Assembly: GCF_901709675.1 (NCBI RefSeq)
Contig: NC_051089.1
Span: 3,014,476-3,078,475, forward strand
Reading direction: 5' to 3'
DNA: 64,000 bases
Source of the DNA: Syngnathus acus
Lineage: Eukaryota; Chordata; Actinopteri; Syngnathiformes; Syngnathidae
In this document: positions 25,201 through 33,700 of the stretch, piece after piece
How positions within the stretch are numbered: the stretch's first letter is position 1
Layout: each line of letters starts with the position of its first letter
Notes under the pieces: model-generated
Seen by the model: only the letters and a program-made list of their open reading frames with translations
Told to the model about the DNA's origin: nothing
Databases searched by the model: none
Made by a program: the position numbers and the translations under genes

Positions 25201-27181
25201 TGTTCACTTCAAACACGCTCCATACGAACACAATGCTCTCGTATCAGACGCTTGCTCGATCACCTGCTCGTTTGCTGTCACAATGTACCCTACACAAATC
25301 CGAAACATTTCTTCGCTATTGAGTTTGCTAGCGCATGCGCAGTGACACTGACCGGCAGAATAACATCCAGTTGTTCGCAAAGATGATCTTTTTTCTGAAA
25401 TAATTTTACGTTTACGGACTTAAGTAGGAGTCAAAATTTGGGTGCGTATTATACATGGGTATAGGCTTTTTTCCAGCATCAACATGCCATTTTTAGGGTG
25501 CGTATTATACATGGGGGCGCATTATACATGGAAAAAAACGGTATTAAAAAAATATTATCATGGGTTGGTTTAAACAGAAAGCAAGACTGACAACTTATTA
25601 ACACATTCCTGTAGTTCACTGAAAGTTCAGCCTGACACAAACACAAAAACACACGTGTGGTAAATCTGGCAGTGACGCGGCTTAAGCAGCAAAATCTGCT
25701 GTTTTTCCTACGAGGGTGAACAGTAATCCCGCCTTTCGAATGACACTTTACACAACCGCCGATGTCGCTAATGTCTGAAATCTTACCGGCGGTTAAGTCC
25801 TTGTTGAGGTCGATGAAGGCGTTAGCGTGAGGGATACGCATGTTGACGGGTGAACTCAGAGCGTTTTGACACACTGGATCCCTAAAAAAAGGTGGGAAGA
25901 CCAAATTAGAAGCTCACCAACAATTCTTTGGAAGAAAATGTGTCACAAAAGTCTTCCGCAAAATGATCATCAGACTTTGATTGGCTCAGGTGGCGGAAGC
26001 AAAAGAAAACAATTATTTTGCTGGTCACGATAAGTCGCTAGCATATTTCAATATTTTTATATAAGATTAATAAATAGTAATTTTCTGACAATTTAAGTGA
26101 GTCGTTGTTCTGGACGGTAGATAAAAATATCTTTTCCCTCCAAAATTTTATTAGATTAAGACGACGTAAATATAAATCACCTGTTAGTTAGAGAGCAAAA
26201 TTCCGTGGTCGTCGAGTCCGTGACTCCAAATATATCTGGGATCATGTCACCGTTGAAACTGCAAGAAAACATTTGTCAGCAATATAATCTTTGTGTATGA
26301 ATGGAAATAATCCCATAATGTCGCTCATACTTACTCCATCACCAGAGGTTGATCCCTGAAGGTCTTATTCAACCTGAGCCAAGCAGTCATATCTGCAGAA
26401 AGCCAAACACAATTTTATCGTATTCCTCAACAAAATGTGAGAGCCCCTTCCTCGGCCAACGACTTTTGCATCCACATACCTAATGTCTCGTTGTCTCCCC
26501 AAAAGATGAAAACCGAGGATGCCATTGTGTTAATCTGAGCCGTGAGGAGAACGTCCATCTGGGAATCTCCATCATAGTCGCCGGGCACTACACTGGTGAG
26601 GACCGTGTCACTGTACACATAAACAGGGAGTTATTATATACAATTGACTTTTCTCCAGCTTGTATTTAAACACTATTTGAAGTCTGCCCATTTCCTAAAA
26701 TTCCGTTAGTGCGAATTTCCAGGGTTTACTATAATGGAGTCACTCCTGGTGACTTAATCACTAAAAGTGAGATACTACAAGAGCGTTTAAAGTGAAAATC
26801 AATAAGAACACGATCACCTTGGCAAGATCCCTTTTGAGATGTACACCTTGGGCTTGAAGTAAGGTGCTTTGGAGTCAGCCAAGAAGATAACCAGCTCTGA
26901 CTCTAAAATCAAACAAAGAATAAGTACAAGGTGAAGATGCAAAAATATTAAACGTAATAAATAGTGGGAGAGTATGCTGTTATGACACAGCTATTTAACA
27001 TACGTTCCCTGATGATGAAGATGTCTGTCTGCTTGTCGGCGTTAAAGTCGCCAAACGCCGCAATCGTGCCGTTGTTTTCGGCACCAAACAGGTCGGTGGT
27101 GACATTCTGGAGGGCATGCGTGTGATGGTTGGCGATAAATTGGAAAAAAATAACAAAAACAGTCCTATGTGACAGGGACAT
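6386..27181 (-). CDS. itfg1: ITFG1 (T-cell immunomodulatory protein), N-terminal 10 exons, partial at left edge
   Basis: ITFG1 is a type I membrane glycoprotein with an integrin-alpha-like FG-GAP/VCBS beta-propeller. It is described as a secreted or surface T-cell modulator and a RUVBL1/2-interacting protein. Ten exons (27181-27004, 26902-26818, 26610-26480, 26392-26335, 26258-26181, 25881-25787, 18987-18938, 16500-16419, 13388-13294, 6537-6386) join in one frame with GT-AG introns, giving about 334 residues of the roughly 610 usual for the family. The ATG at 27181 opens a signal peptide (hydrophobic TVFVIFFQFIA, likely cut before LQNVTTDLFG). Aspartate-rich propeller loops are visible: FGDFNADKQTD, GDYDGDSQMD, DFNGDMIPD, FIDLNKDLTAD, FADFDGDGYQD and LGDYNLDGFPD. 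Upstream in-frame codons contain no other ATG. The C-terminal exons with the transmembrane span were not found and should lie left of position 1. The gene is head-to-head with phkb. Confidence 0.95.
7454..7490. repeat. (TG)n microsatellite
   Basis: An uninterrupted run of about 18 TG dinucleotides within itfg1 intron 9. Confidence 0.95.
12160..12178. repeat. (GT)n microsatellite, short
   Basis: About nine GT dinucleotides in itfg1 intron 9. Confidence 0.85.
13229..13288. repeat. (TG)30 microsatellite at the itfg1 exon 9 splice donor
   Basis: Thirty perfect TG units on the plus strand, read as (CA)30 in the itfg1 transcript. The tract starts four nucleotides after the donor GT of exon 9. CA repeats bind hnRNP L and can modulate nearby splice-site choice. 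Confidence 0.96.
13294..13388 (-). CDS. itfg1: itfg1 exon 9 (residues 253-284)
   Basis: The exon encodes GDGYQDHLLPVCLDGACQ and GIYLAKSGSKE, the loop completed by exon 8. The donor is GAG|GTACGC. A (CA)30 tract on the transcript strand begins four nucleotides into the intron. A hAT-type element lies 96 nt upstream of the acceptor. Confidence 0.94.
13484..13759. mobile_element. non-autonomous hAT-type element (276 bp) with 8-bp target duplication
   Basis: The ends are near-perfect inverted repeats: CAGGGGTGTCAAACTCAA on the left and, reversed, CATAGGTGTCAAACTCAA on the right. Both flanks carry the identical 8-mer ATTTATAC (13476-13483 and 13760-13767), the target-site length typical of hAT transposons. 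The interior holds GCGGGCC-type subterminal words and no transposase, so it is a MITE moved in trans. It lies in itfg1 intron 8. Confidence 0.92.
15302..15347. repeat. 23-bp tandem duplication
   Basis: Two adjacent copies of a 23-bp unit beginning TGTGTGTGATGCAACAAATC, differing only at the last few bases. Confidence 0.9.
16419..16500 (-). CDS. itfg1: itfg1 exon 8 (residues 226-252)
   Basis: The exon encodes DGNFSRASVLPETPPF and VGQSSFADF, matching the family's LDGNFS...VGQSAFADFDGDG. It ends in phase 1 inside the Asp codon of the next FG-GAP loop. The donor is TTCG|GTGAGT. Confidence 0.94.
18278..18303. repeat. (CA)n tract with one G interruption
   Basis: A short CA run, broken once by GC, in itfg1 intron 7. 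Confidence 0.85.
18764..18895. repeat. degenerate (TTTA)n array
   Basis: About 130 bp of imperfect TTTA/TTTG tetranucleotide repeats ending about 40 bp from the donor side of itfg1 exon 7. Confidence 0.85.
18938..18987 (-). CDS. itfg1: itfg1 exon 7 (residues 209-225)
   Basis: This 50-nt exon encodes LFLTTEGPKFETWISK and bridges exon 6 (TAD-) to exon 8 (-DGNFS). The acceptor is TTTCAG|ATTTG and the donor AAG|GTACTT. It is too short to stand out alone; frame and homology on both sides support it. Confidence 0.9.
19769..19820. repeat. perfect 14-bp inverted repeat carrying opposed CCAAT boxes
   Basis: TAATCAGCCAATCA at 19769-19782 is exactly reverse-complemented by TGATTGGCTGATTA at 19807-19820, with a 24-nt loop. 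Each arm contains a CCAAT box, in opposite orientation. Confidence 0.9.
21645..21669. repeat. (CA)n tract
   Basis: A short CA dinucleotide run with one T interruption. Confidence 0.85.
23991..24012. repeat. A22 homopolymer
   Basis: Twenty-two consecutive A residues on the plus strand. There is no recognisable retroelement body next to it. Confidence 0.9.
25030..25543. mobile_element. MITE-like inverted-repeat element, TA-flanked (about 510 bp)
   Basis: The left end TACCGTTTTTTTCCATG and the right end CATGGAAAAAAACGGTA are inverted copies flanked by TA. Next to them, words such as TGTATAATGCGC and GCGCATTATACATG recur in both orientations. There is no transposase, so this is a non-autonomous DNA element, widely seen in fish genomes. 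It lies in itfg1 intron 6. I cannot assign the superfamily; a TA duplication would fit Tc1/mariner-like transposition. Confidence 0.82.
25787..25881 (-). CDS. itfg1: itfg1 exon 6 (residues 177-208)
   Basis: The exon encodes MRIPHANAFIDLNKDLTA, matching the conserved MRIPHSHAFIDL block, with a propeller loop continuing into exon 7 as TADLFLTT. The donor is GCCG|GTAAGA. A 0.5-kb inverted-repeat element lies 243 nt downstream in transcript order. Confidence 0.95.
26181..26258 (-). CDS. itfg1: itfg1 exon 5 (residues 151-176)
   Basis: The exon encodes FNGDMIPDIFGVTDS, a conserved FG-GAP loop (DFNGDxIPDIFG with the preceding Asp codon split over the junction). The acceptor is TTGCAG|TTTCAA and the donor AACAG|GTGATT. 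Confidence 0.94.
26335..26392 (-). CDS. itfg1: itfg1 exon 4 (residues 132-150)
   Basis: This 58-nt exon encodes MTAWLRLNKTFRDQPLVM. It matches the family segment NRTFQDEPLIMD and keeps frame with both neighbours. The acceptor is CTGCAG|ATATG and the donor TGGA|GTAAGT. Confidence 0.92.
26480..26610 (-). CDS. itfg1: itfg1 exon 3 (residues 88-131)
   Basis: The exon encodes TSVVPGDYDGDSQMDVLLT, the most conserved FG-GAP repeat of ITFG1, then VFIFWGDNETL. The acceptor is GTACAG|TGACAC and the donor TTAG|GTATGT. Confidence 0.95.
26818..26902 (-). CDS. itfg1: itfg1 exon 2 (residues 60-87)
   Basis: The exon encodes SELVIFLADSKAPYFKPKV, close to the conserved LADQNAPYFKPKV segment of the family. The acceptor is TTTTAG|AGTCAG and the donor AAG|GTGATC. 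It ends in phase 2. Confidence 0.93.
27004..27181 (-). CDS. itfg1: itfg1 exon 1 (start codon, signal peptide, residues 1-59)
   Basis: This exon begins MSLSHRTVFVIFFQFIA, a signal peptide, and continues LQNVTTDLFGAENNGTIAAF and the first FG-GAP loop GDFNADKQTD. The donor reads GAAC|GTATGT and the exon ends in phase 1. Confidence 0.92.
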
Positions 27182-27721
27182 CTCGCAGATAGCAGTGCTC
27201 CTTTGACAACAACACTGATCGTCTTTCGGCAAGCCGCTTTACGGCACGCAGGAAATAGCAGCGTTTTTACGTTGAACGAGGCATGGCCTGGAAAACGGTG
27301 TCGTACGTCACTTTCATAGTTTATTTAATTGTATAAAAGATCGGAAATATATGTATTAAGGTCCTGTAATTTGGTAAAATGTTGCTGTATTTTCACTTTC
27401 GTCTTTACGTCAGTGTCGTGCTCAGGTAGTTTGACAGTTGACAGCAGCAGCAAACAATCGGTTTTACGATCAGCTTAGCCGGATGTGGTAGGTTTTCTTT
27501 CAAAATAATAGTAAAAGGCGTACATTGTAATTAAATTATATTTTAAATCACGGACAAACTTTAAATTGAACAATATAAAAATAATGATATCATCATGATT
27601 AAGTATTATTTTGGTTAAAATTGACTTTATCTACACAAACAAATGGTTACTTTTATATATTTTGAAAGTGTAAGACAGAAGTTTCGTGTGCACACAAGAG
27701 AACTTGAATGCTTTTGCAACC
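27182..27721. promoter_or_regulatory. divergent itfg1/phkb promoter region
   Basis: Only 540 bp separate the two start codons, which point away from each other, so both promoters and both 5' UTRs must share it. Two CRE-like words are present: TACGTCA at 27304-27310 and TTACGTCA at 27405-27412 (read TGACGTAA on the other strand). An ETS-like CCGGATGTGG sits at 27479-27488. I see no obvious TATA box placed for either gene. Human ITFG1 and PHKB are also head-to-head, so the arrangement is old. Confidence 0.75.
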
Positions 27722-27785
27722 ATGGCAAGCTTGGCTGATGTCGGTTGGAAACTGCTGGAATTTAAAGCCCGATCAAAACGATCAG
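27722..27785 (+). CDS. phkb: phkb exon 1 (start codon, residues 1-21)
   Basis: The exon encodes [20 protein letters not shown] and part of the KRSGS motif, which continues in exon 2 and corresponds to the N-terminal PKA site of the mammalian subunit. The donor is ATCAG|GTCAGA, phase 1. Confidence 0.9.
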
Positions 27786-30700
27786 GTCAGATTTACAGAT
27801 TTCACCTTGTCCTTGTACTACGAATTACCGCTTTCTTTATCTACGTGCGCGTGACGTTTTGTTTTTTACACGCGGCGCTTGGTTTTGCAGCAGATACACT
27901 GACTGGTCTCATGCGCGAAAGGTCAGAGGTTTCAATGTGCAACATTTGGGGACAGCTATTTTGAGACCCTCTCACCTCTTCCATAATTAAATGAACATAG
28001 TTTCGAATACGTGTTTGTATGTTGCAGAAGATGAATCTTGAGGAAGCGAGAGATTTTGCAACCAAACCACCAACAGACTGCTGGTTCATGTTACTGTACG
28101 CCCAAATAGTCCTGAATGAAATACAATAAACACTCCATGCCATCCCAAAATATGTTTGATATTTAGTAAAGTTGCTCTAAAAAAAAACAACAACTTTAAC
28201 AGCAATACCACTACAATTGACAGTAATGATATGCATGTTAGTGCATCTTGAGGAACGGGAACATTTTGCAAAAAAAAAAACCTCGTCAAACAGTAGAATA
28301 CTACAAACTATATCACCTTTGTCCCACCTGTCTTACAAGAGATAAGAACAATACATACATGTGTTATTGCATTATAATTACATCATTGAATTAATCAACA
28401 ACAACACCCTGTTATGTATCCTAAACATCTTTACTCTGTTTTTCTACTGTTTCTGGGTTTGGAATTGGGGTTGACGGAATGTTAAAAACAATCCAACAGC
28501 GTTGCAAGAAACAAATATTTTTTTATGATTGGAATATGCAACTCAAATGAGTCCGATTGTGATGACTTGTTGCAGCGCTGTTGTATTGTTAACTTTTGAA
28601 TCAAAATCTCTTTTAACACATTCTTCTGAAATTGCAATGTTGTAATGTCTTTTTTTTCTATTGTCTGTCTGTAGAAATAATTGATTGCATGCGTTCTTTA
28701 TGGTAACATCATAATCATGTCATTCAATGTTAATTCATACACGTGTCCAATGTTTAATGTGTGCTACTAACTGCCTCCTGCTGTAGTTTTGTGATTTAGC
28801 TGAGAAAGAGAGAGAGAGAGACGATTGGCCTTAATTTCACCTTTTGAAAATGGCTGCGATAAAGAGGCCTCATCAGAAAGTCCAGAGACTGGGTAAGTAG
28901 AAGCAGGTTTAGAGGAATAAATCAAATTAAATAAAAACATTAAAAGAAATACATAAATAAAAATAAAAAAATAAAAAAATGCCGTGGTTCAATGGTGGAC
29001 CAGCATATGGTGACAAAAGTATTGGATCAAAGTGCAGTTTTTATTATTATTATTCCTATTATATTTTATTATATATTATTTTATTATTCATACTCAAACA
29101 AATATGCTCCCAAATGTGTTTATGGGCAAGCTGTCTTGAATGGTTTGTGATGTAATAGTTTGGCTAATTTGCATGAGCCCGCCCCCACATTGAGTTTAAC
29201 ACATGGTTTGCCAGCCTGGCTGGGTGAACATTTACCATTTTGAAGAGACAGCTGAAATCTGACAAACCAAAAGGTAAGCAGAGCTGCGCTGAGTTTTAAC
29301 TGTAGTGTATGAAGTGTTGCTGAAGTGACTGAAAATGATTTTATTTCCCCCTTCCACACATTGTAATAAAAGTTAGATTTGCCTTCCAATCCCGAAAATA
29401 ACATATAATGTCTCCTTTAAGAATTTACCACAGATTAATTGATGAATTGAAATTAAATGACCAGGAGGTGTGTCCTAATACTTTTGTTATACAGAATCCA
29501 GTTACAGATAATATTTCACCAAATGCAATAGATACTGAGGAGTCAGTGACTCATTGGAATATTGGACTGAATCATTCCATGTTAGAAAGTAAAATTGGAA
29601 TGTTCAACTTCTCATCTACACTCCTCAAAAGAGCTTTATCTTTCCCCTTTGTCCCCACATCCTGAAACTTTTAAGATAATGAAAATTATGCTAATTTCAG
29701 TGGGAATGTGAAATGTTCACTACCTTGTGGTGTTGACCTGGGGTCAGGTCTATTAAAATGCAAATCACCATCTTCAGACGAGTCTGAAGATGAGGGGGGA
29801 AAGAAAAGTTAGACTTGAGGGAATTCCCGGTCTACTCCCGCTGTTGGGACACTAAACTATAAAATGTCTGATTCCAAATAATGGAAAAAGAGAAATCAAA
29901 TTACAATGTCTGTGCCATCCTAATTTCCATTAACTTCATTAGCTTTCAAGAATTTTTTTTATTTTGGGACGTACAGGTCTTTCTTTAAAATGATCTGTGA
30001 TTGTTTTGGGAGGAAATGTTATGTATCGAAATGTGGTATCGGCGCTTGGTATCGGTATCGGTGATGACTCAAAAAATGGATATCGGTCTGAAAAAATTTG
30101 GTATCGACCATTTTCTACGACTTCAGCGACAACATCTTTGCTCAAAATCCAAAAATTGGACACCCTTTTAAGTTCCGCTATGGGGAAAAAAATGATTCTA
30201 AATTCCAACCAAAATCAACCATCCTCTCCTGTATTTTTTAGACAAAAGATACGTCCGCCACAATGGAAAATCTGTACCAATTGTGTCCTCTCTCTCAGGA
30301 TCCATCTATGAGCCCCTCAAGCTGTCCATCCTCCACCGCGAGGATGAGCCCCTGTGGGAGAAGCTGGACCGCTACTACAACGCCGGTAAGTACACTTATC
30401 ATCCGTCAGCATGCGAAGCGACGCCATGTAAGAGGTGCACAATGATAGCAGAGTGGGGAGGCACACAATAGCGCCACAAACTACAGCCGCGCTATTGAGT
30501 TTATGATTTCATCTGACATGTTCCTATTGTTAAGAGGTGTGTGTGTGTTTAGAGGGCCTTTCAACTAAGTGTGTTTCTGTGTGCTACAGCAGAGAAAAAG
30601 AGTCCTCCACAGGAACAGCATCGATTAAAGGCAATTTCCAGGCTAAAGTGCTTTTTCCTGTTCTGGTGGTCCATGAAACACAGAATTGGTTTTATGTGGC

Positions 30701-33700
30701 CAAGAAATGGCGAGGGTGTCAGCAACTTGGGGTATCCGTATGTCTAAAAGTATTTTGGATTATAGAGCCAGGTATGAATAAAATAAGATGTAAACTTCCT
30801 CGATCGAGATGATTTTGATTGGTCCGATTTGAGTTTCGTCGCGAGGCCGAATAGCCTGCCTCGATAAAAATGAAAACCCCAAAAGTCCTGCTGAACTTTA
30901 TGCTGGACTATTTGGAAGTAAGAAATAAGAGATTTCATTTTTTTTTTTTTTTTGTGTGTGTCTGCTTTTTGCCAGATAGCCGTGCATATTGCATGCGTTT
31001 ACTGAAACAACGGGTGGTAATTATTGTCATTCAGAGTCCAACAGGTGATCCCGTGCACGGAAATAAATTTCGGCGCCAGGCTTATTTACTCGTCGGGTCG
31101 CTGTTATAGGAAGTGGCCGTCCAATTGCGGCGCAGGGGGGGGAACAAAGCCGGCGTCGTTATCAGTAGCACCCAGACCCGGCTGCCAATATATGCTACCT
31201 GCTCACTGTCGGGCAGCGAGGCAGGAACACAATGACAAATCAAACCCGTTCTTCTTTTTGTGTGTGTGTCTTTGATTTTGTGCTGCAAAACTAGCCACAA
31301 TGGCACCACTGTGACTGACTTGACACGTCGTCGTTTTAAAACTCATTTAGAAGGACTCCTTGGAGACGATGTAAATTAGTTCTGGAAGGATGTTTGACTT
31401 ATCACTGAATTAGGTGGGCTTGTTATATTCTCATAAAAATGTCTTAAGAATCTATTCCCGAAATAGGAATGGGCATTTTGCCATTTTGGGGGAATTCCAG
31501 GGCAAATCCCAAACCTGAGCTGAAGCGGCTTGATGCTAATTTAAAAGGGTCAAGTCAAGTCAGAAATGTTTTTTTGCGAGGTCGCTCAAAAAACACAGAT
31601 TTTCAGAAATAGGCGGACAACTATTAATTTAATTTCTATTTTTCATGCTCAATGTGTAATTAAGCTTGCCGACAGCCTGTTATTTGTGTTGTGTTATTTA
31701 AAAGTTAATTTTCCATAATATGTCCCTTCTGAAACGTTTGAGCATTGAGTCCAGCTCAGCCGGAGTCCCTTGAGAACAAAACCGCGATAATGTCATCTTG
31801 ATGTTTTTCCGGAATGACCCGAGAAGAACACATCAACCAAGTCATCATGAGCAGCGTGAGGAAACACGCACACGCATAAAAAGCCGTTTGTTCTCAAAAC
31901 GTCTCGCAAATGCAAATTAAAGATTTGGGGGGAGGGGATTTTGACATCCGTCAAGATAATGTGTCACTAAATCATCTGTCGGATGGTTCGGGACAGACTA
32001 TTCCGTTGCACGGGGGAGCGATGAAGCGAGACGATGGGATGGGAGGGAGGGTGACAAACTAAAGACGACACCCGAGGGCAAATAAAAATAGTCCTTTGAT
32101 GTTGCTGAAATTTCAATTAAAATTGCGTTGATGGATTGTGGATAGCGAGGACTTGGCTACTTGGATTTATTTATTATATTTTTACACGTGTACTCTTTAT
32201 TTTAAGGAATTTACAGTAGTCTAAAATGTGGTACACTTTTAGTAAATAGTTGTATTTTGACGTGCACAGAATTTGAGTGATTTACCTGCACAATCTTTAG
32301 GGGATTTTCTTAAAAAAAATTTTTTATGGTCATGTATTTATGGAAATTTGTGGAAATGTTTTATTTTTTTTATTCTTACACTTTTAATTAATAGTCGTAT
32401 TTTGACGTGCACAGATTTTTCACACTTTTAGAGGATTATTTTTACCTTTTTTTATTTTTTTCATTTTTTGTGTTCACGTGTTTATTTATTTTTTACGGTA
32501 GCACAATTTATTTGCGCTTGTGTTACTTTTGGGGTATTTATGGTTGTATCATTATAATTTGTGACAAATGGTGTATATATATATTTTTAACCTGTGCTTT
32601 TTTTAAGTGCTTTTGACCTAACCTAGTTCTTTTTTTACAGTCGATTTTTTTTTTCTCTGTTTAATCACCCTTTGAATTCTTTTTGTTGTTGCTTTTGCTG
32701 CTGTGGCATTTTCTTCCACCTCCCACGAATCCGACACAGCACAAAAGGTTCTGATGATGGATGTGCACATGCTTTCCATCAGTTAATCCATGCGTAGAGG
32801 GTTGAATTAAACGCCTTCTATACTTTTTGGGTGAGAACATATGTTCATCCGTCAAGTGTCTCAGCTGCTCTAAATCCGTCACCATCTCTGACTGTGTAAC
32901 AAATGACCGGCAGAATGGATGTGGCCTGCCATTCGTGGCGCCTAATGTGCTGAAGAAAAATGACATGATCTCCCCCGATAGATTAGTCACCTCTGCCGTC
33001 GCACTACCGCCATGCGTGTGCGTGTGTAAAATATACGAATGGCTATGTCAGAGGCTTGGGTGGGCACATATTTCTGCATACGTTGGTGTAAGCCAAGTCA
33101 AATTTAAAATTGTAAAATGTTCTGTGTTATTTTACATAAATCACTTCTGTCAAAAACAAATGCTCATATAAATAAACAAATAATTTTTTTATGCTATTTT
33201 ATGTCTGTACAGCGACCTTGAGTGCCTTGAAAGGCGCCTTATAAATAAAATGTACTATTATTATTATTATTAAATAAATAGATAAATAAATAAATAAATA
33301 AATAAATAGGGAATATTTATATTATATTTATAATAATATGGCACACTGTATTTGCACTCGAGCCATGCGTTGTCTAACGGTTCCTTGAACTTGAGGAATA
33401 TTCAGCGAGCCTCGCTCATTAGCTTTTCTACCCACACGTTGCTTGAAGGGCAGGACTCGAGTTGAAGATGTGGGTTGCGTAAAGCACATTCATGCATGTT
33501 TCATCTTTTCTCTTGCCAGTCAAGACCACCATACTCAACTACCAAAGTCCCACCACTGGGCTCTTCCCCGTGAAGATCTGCTCCACTTGTAACGAGGCCA
33601 AGGTGCGGGACTCCTTGTACTGTGCGGCGGCAGCTTGGGCGCTGTCCTTAGCCTACCGGTCAGTATCAGCATGTGGCTCATAACCGAAATTTATTTCCAA

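Larger units (their letters stand above)
18988..25786. other. itfg1 intron 6
   Basis: A 6.8-kb intron. It holds the CCAAT-containing inverted repeat at 19769-19820, a CA tract at 21645-21669, an A22 run at 23991-24012 and the inverted-repeat element at 25030-25543. No coding exon is recognised on either strand. Confidence 0.65.
27786..30298. other. phkb intron 1
   Basis: The intron contains the candidate alternative first exon, a GA run near 28804-28820, opposed Tc1-like end words (29013-29487) and a fish interspersed repeat fragment (30022-30112). No other gene is recognised. Confidence 0.7.
30386..33519. other. phkb intron 2
   Basis: A 3.1-kb intron with a T-run near 30939-30953, a two-copy duplication at 32235-32416 and a retroelement tail at 33206-33307. 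No exon is recognised. Confidence 0.65.

Noticed and set aside
27182-27232. An upstream start for itfg1
   Set aside because: The upstream in-frame codon at 27232 is TTG; the first ATG is 27181 and gives a good signal peptide.
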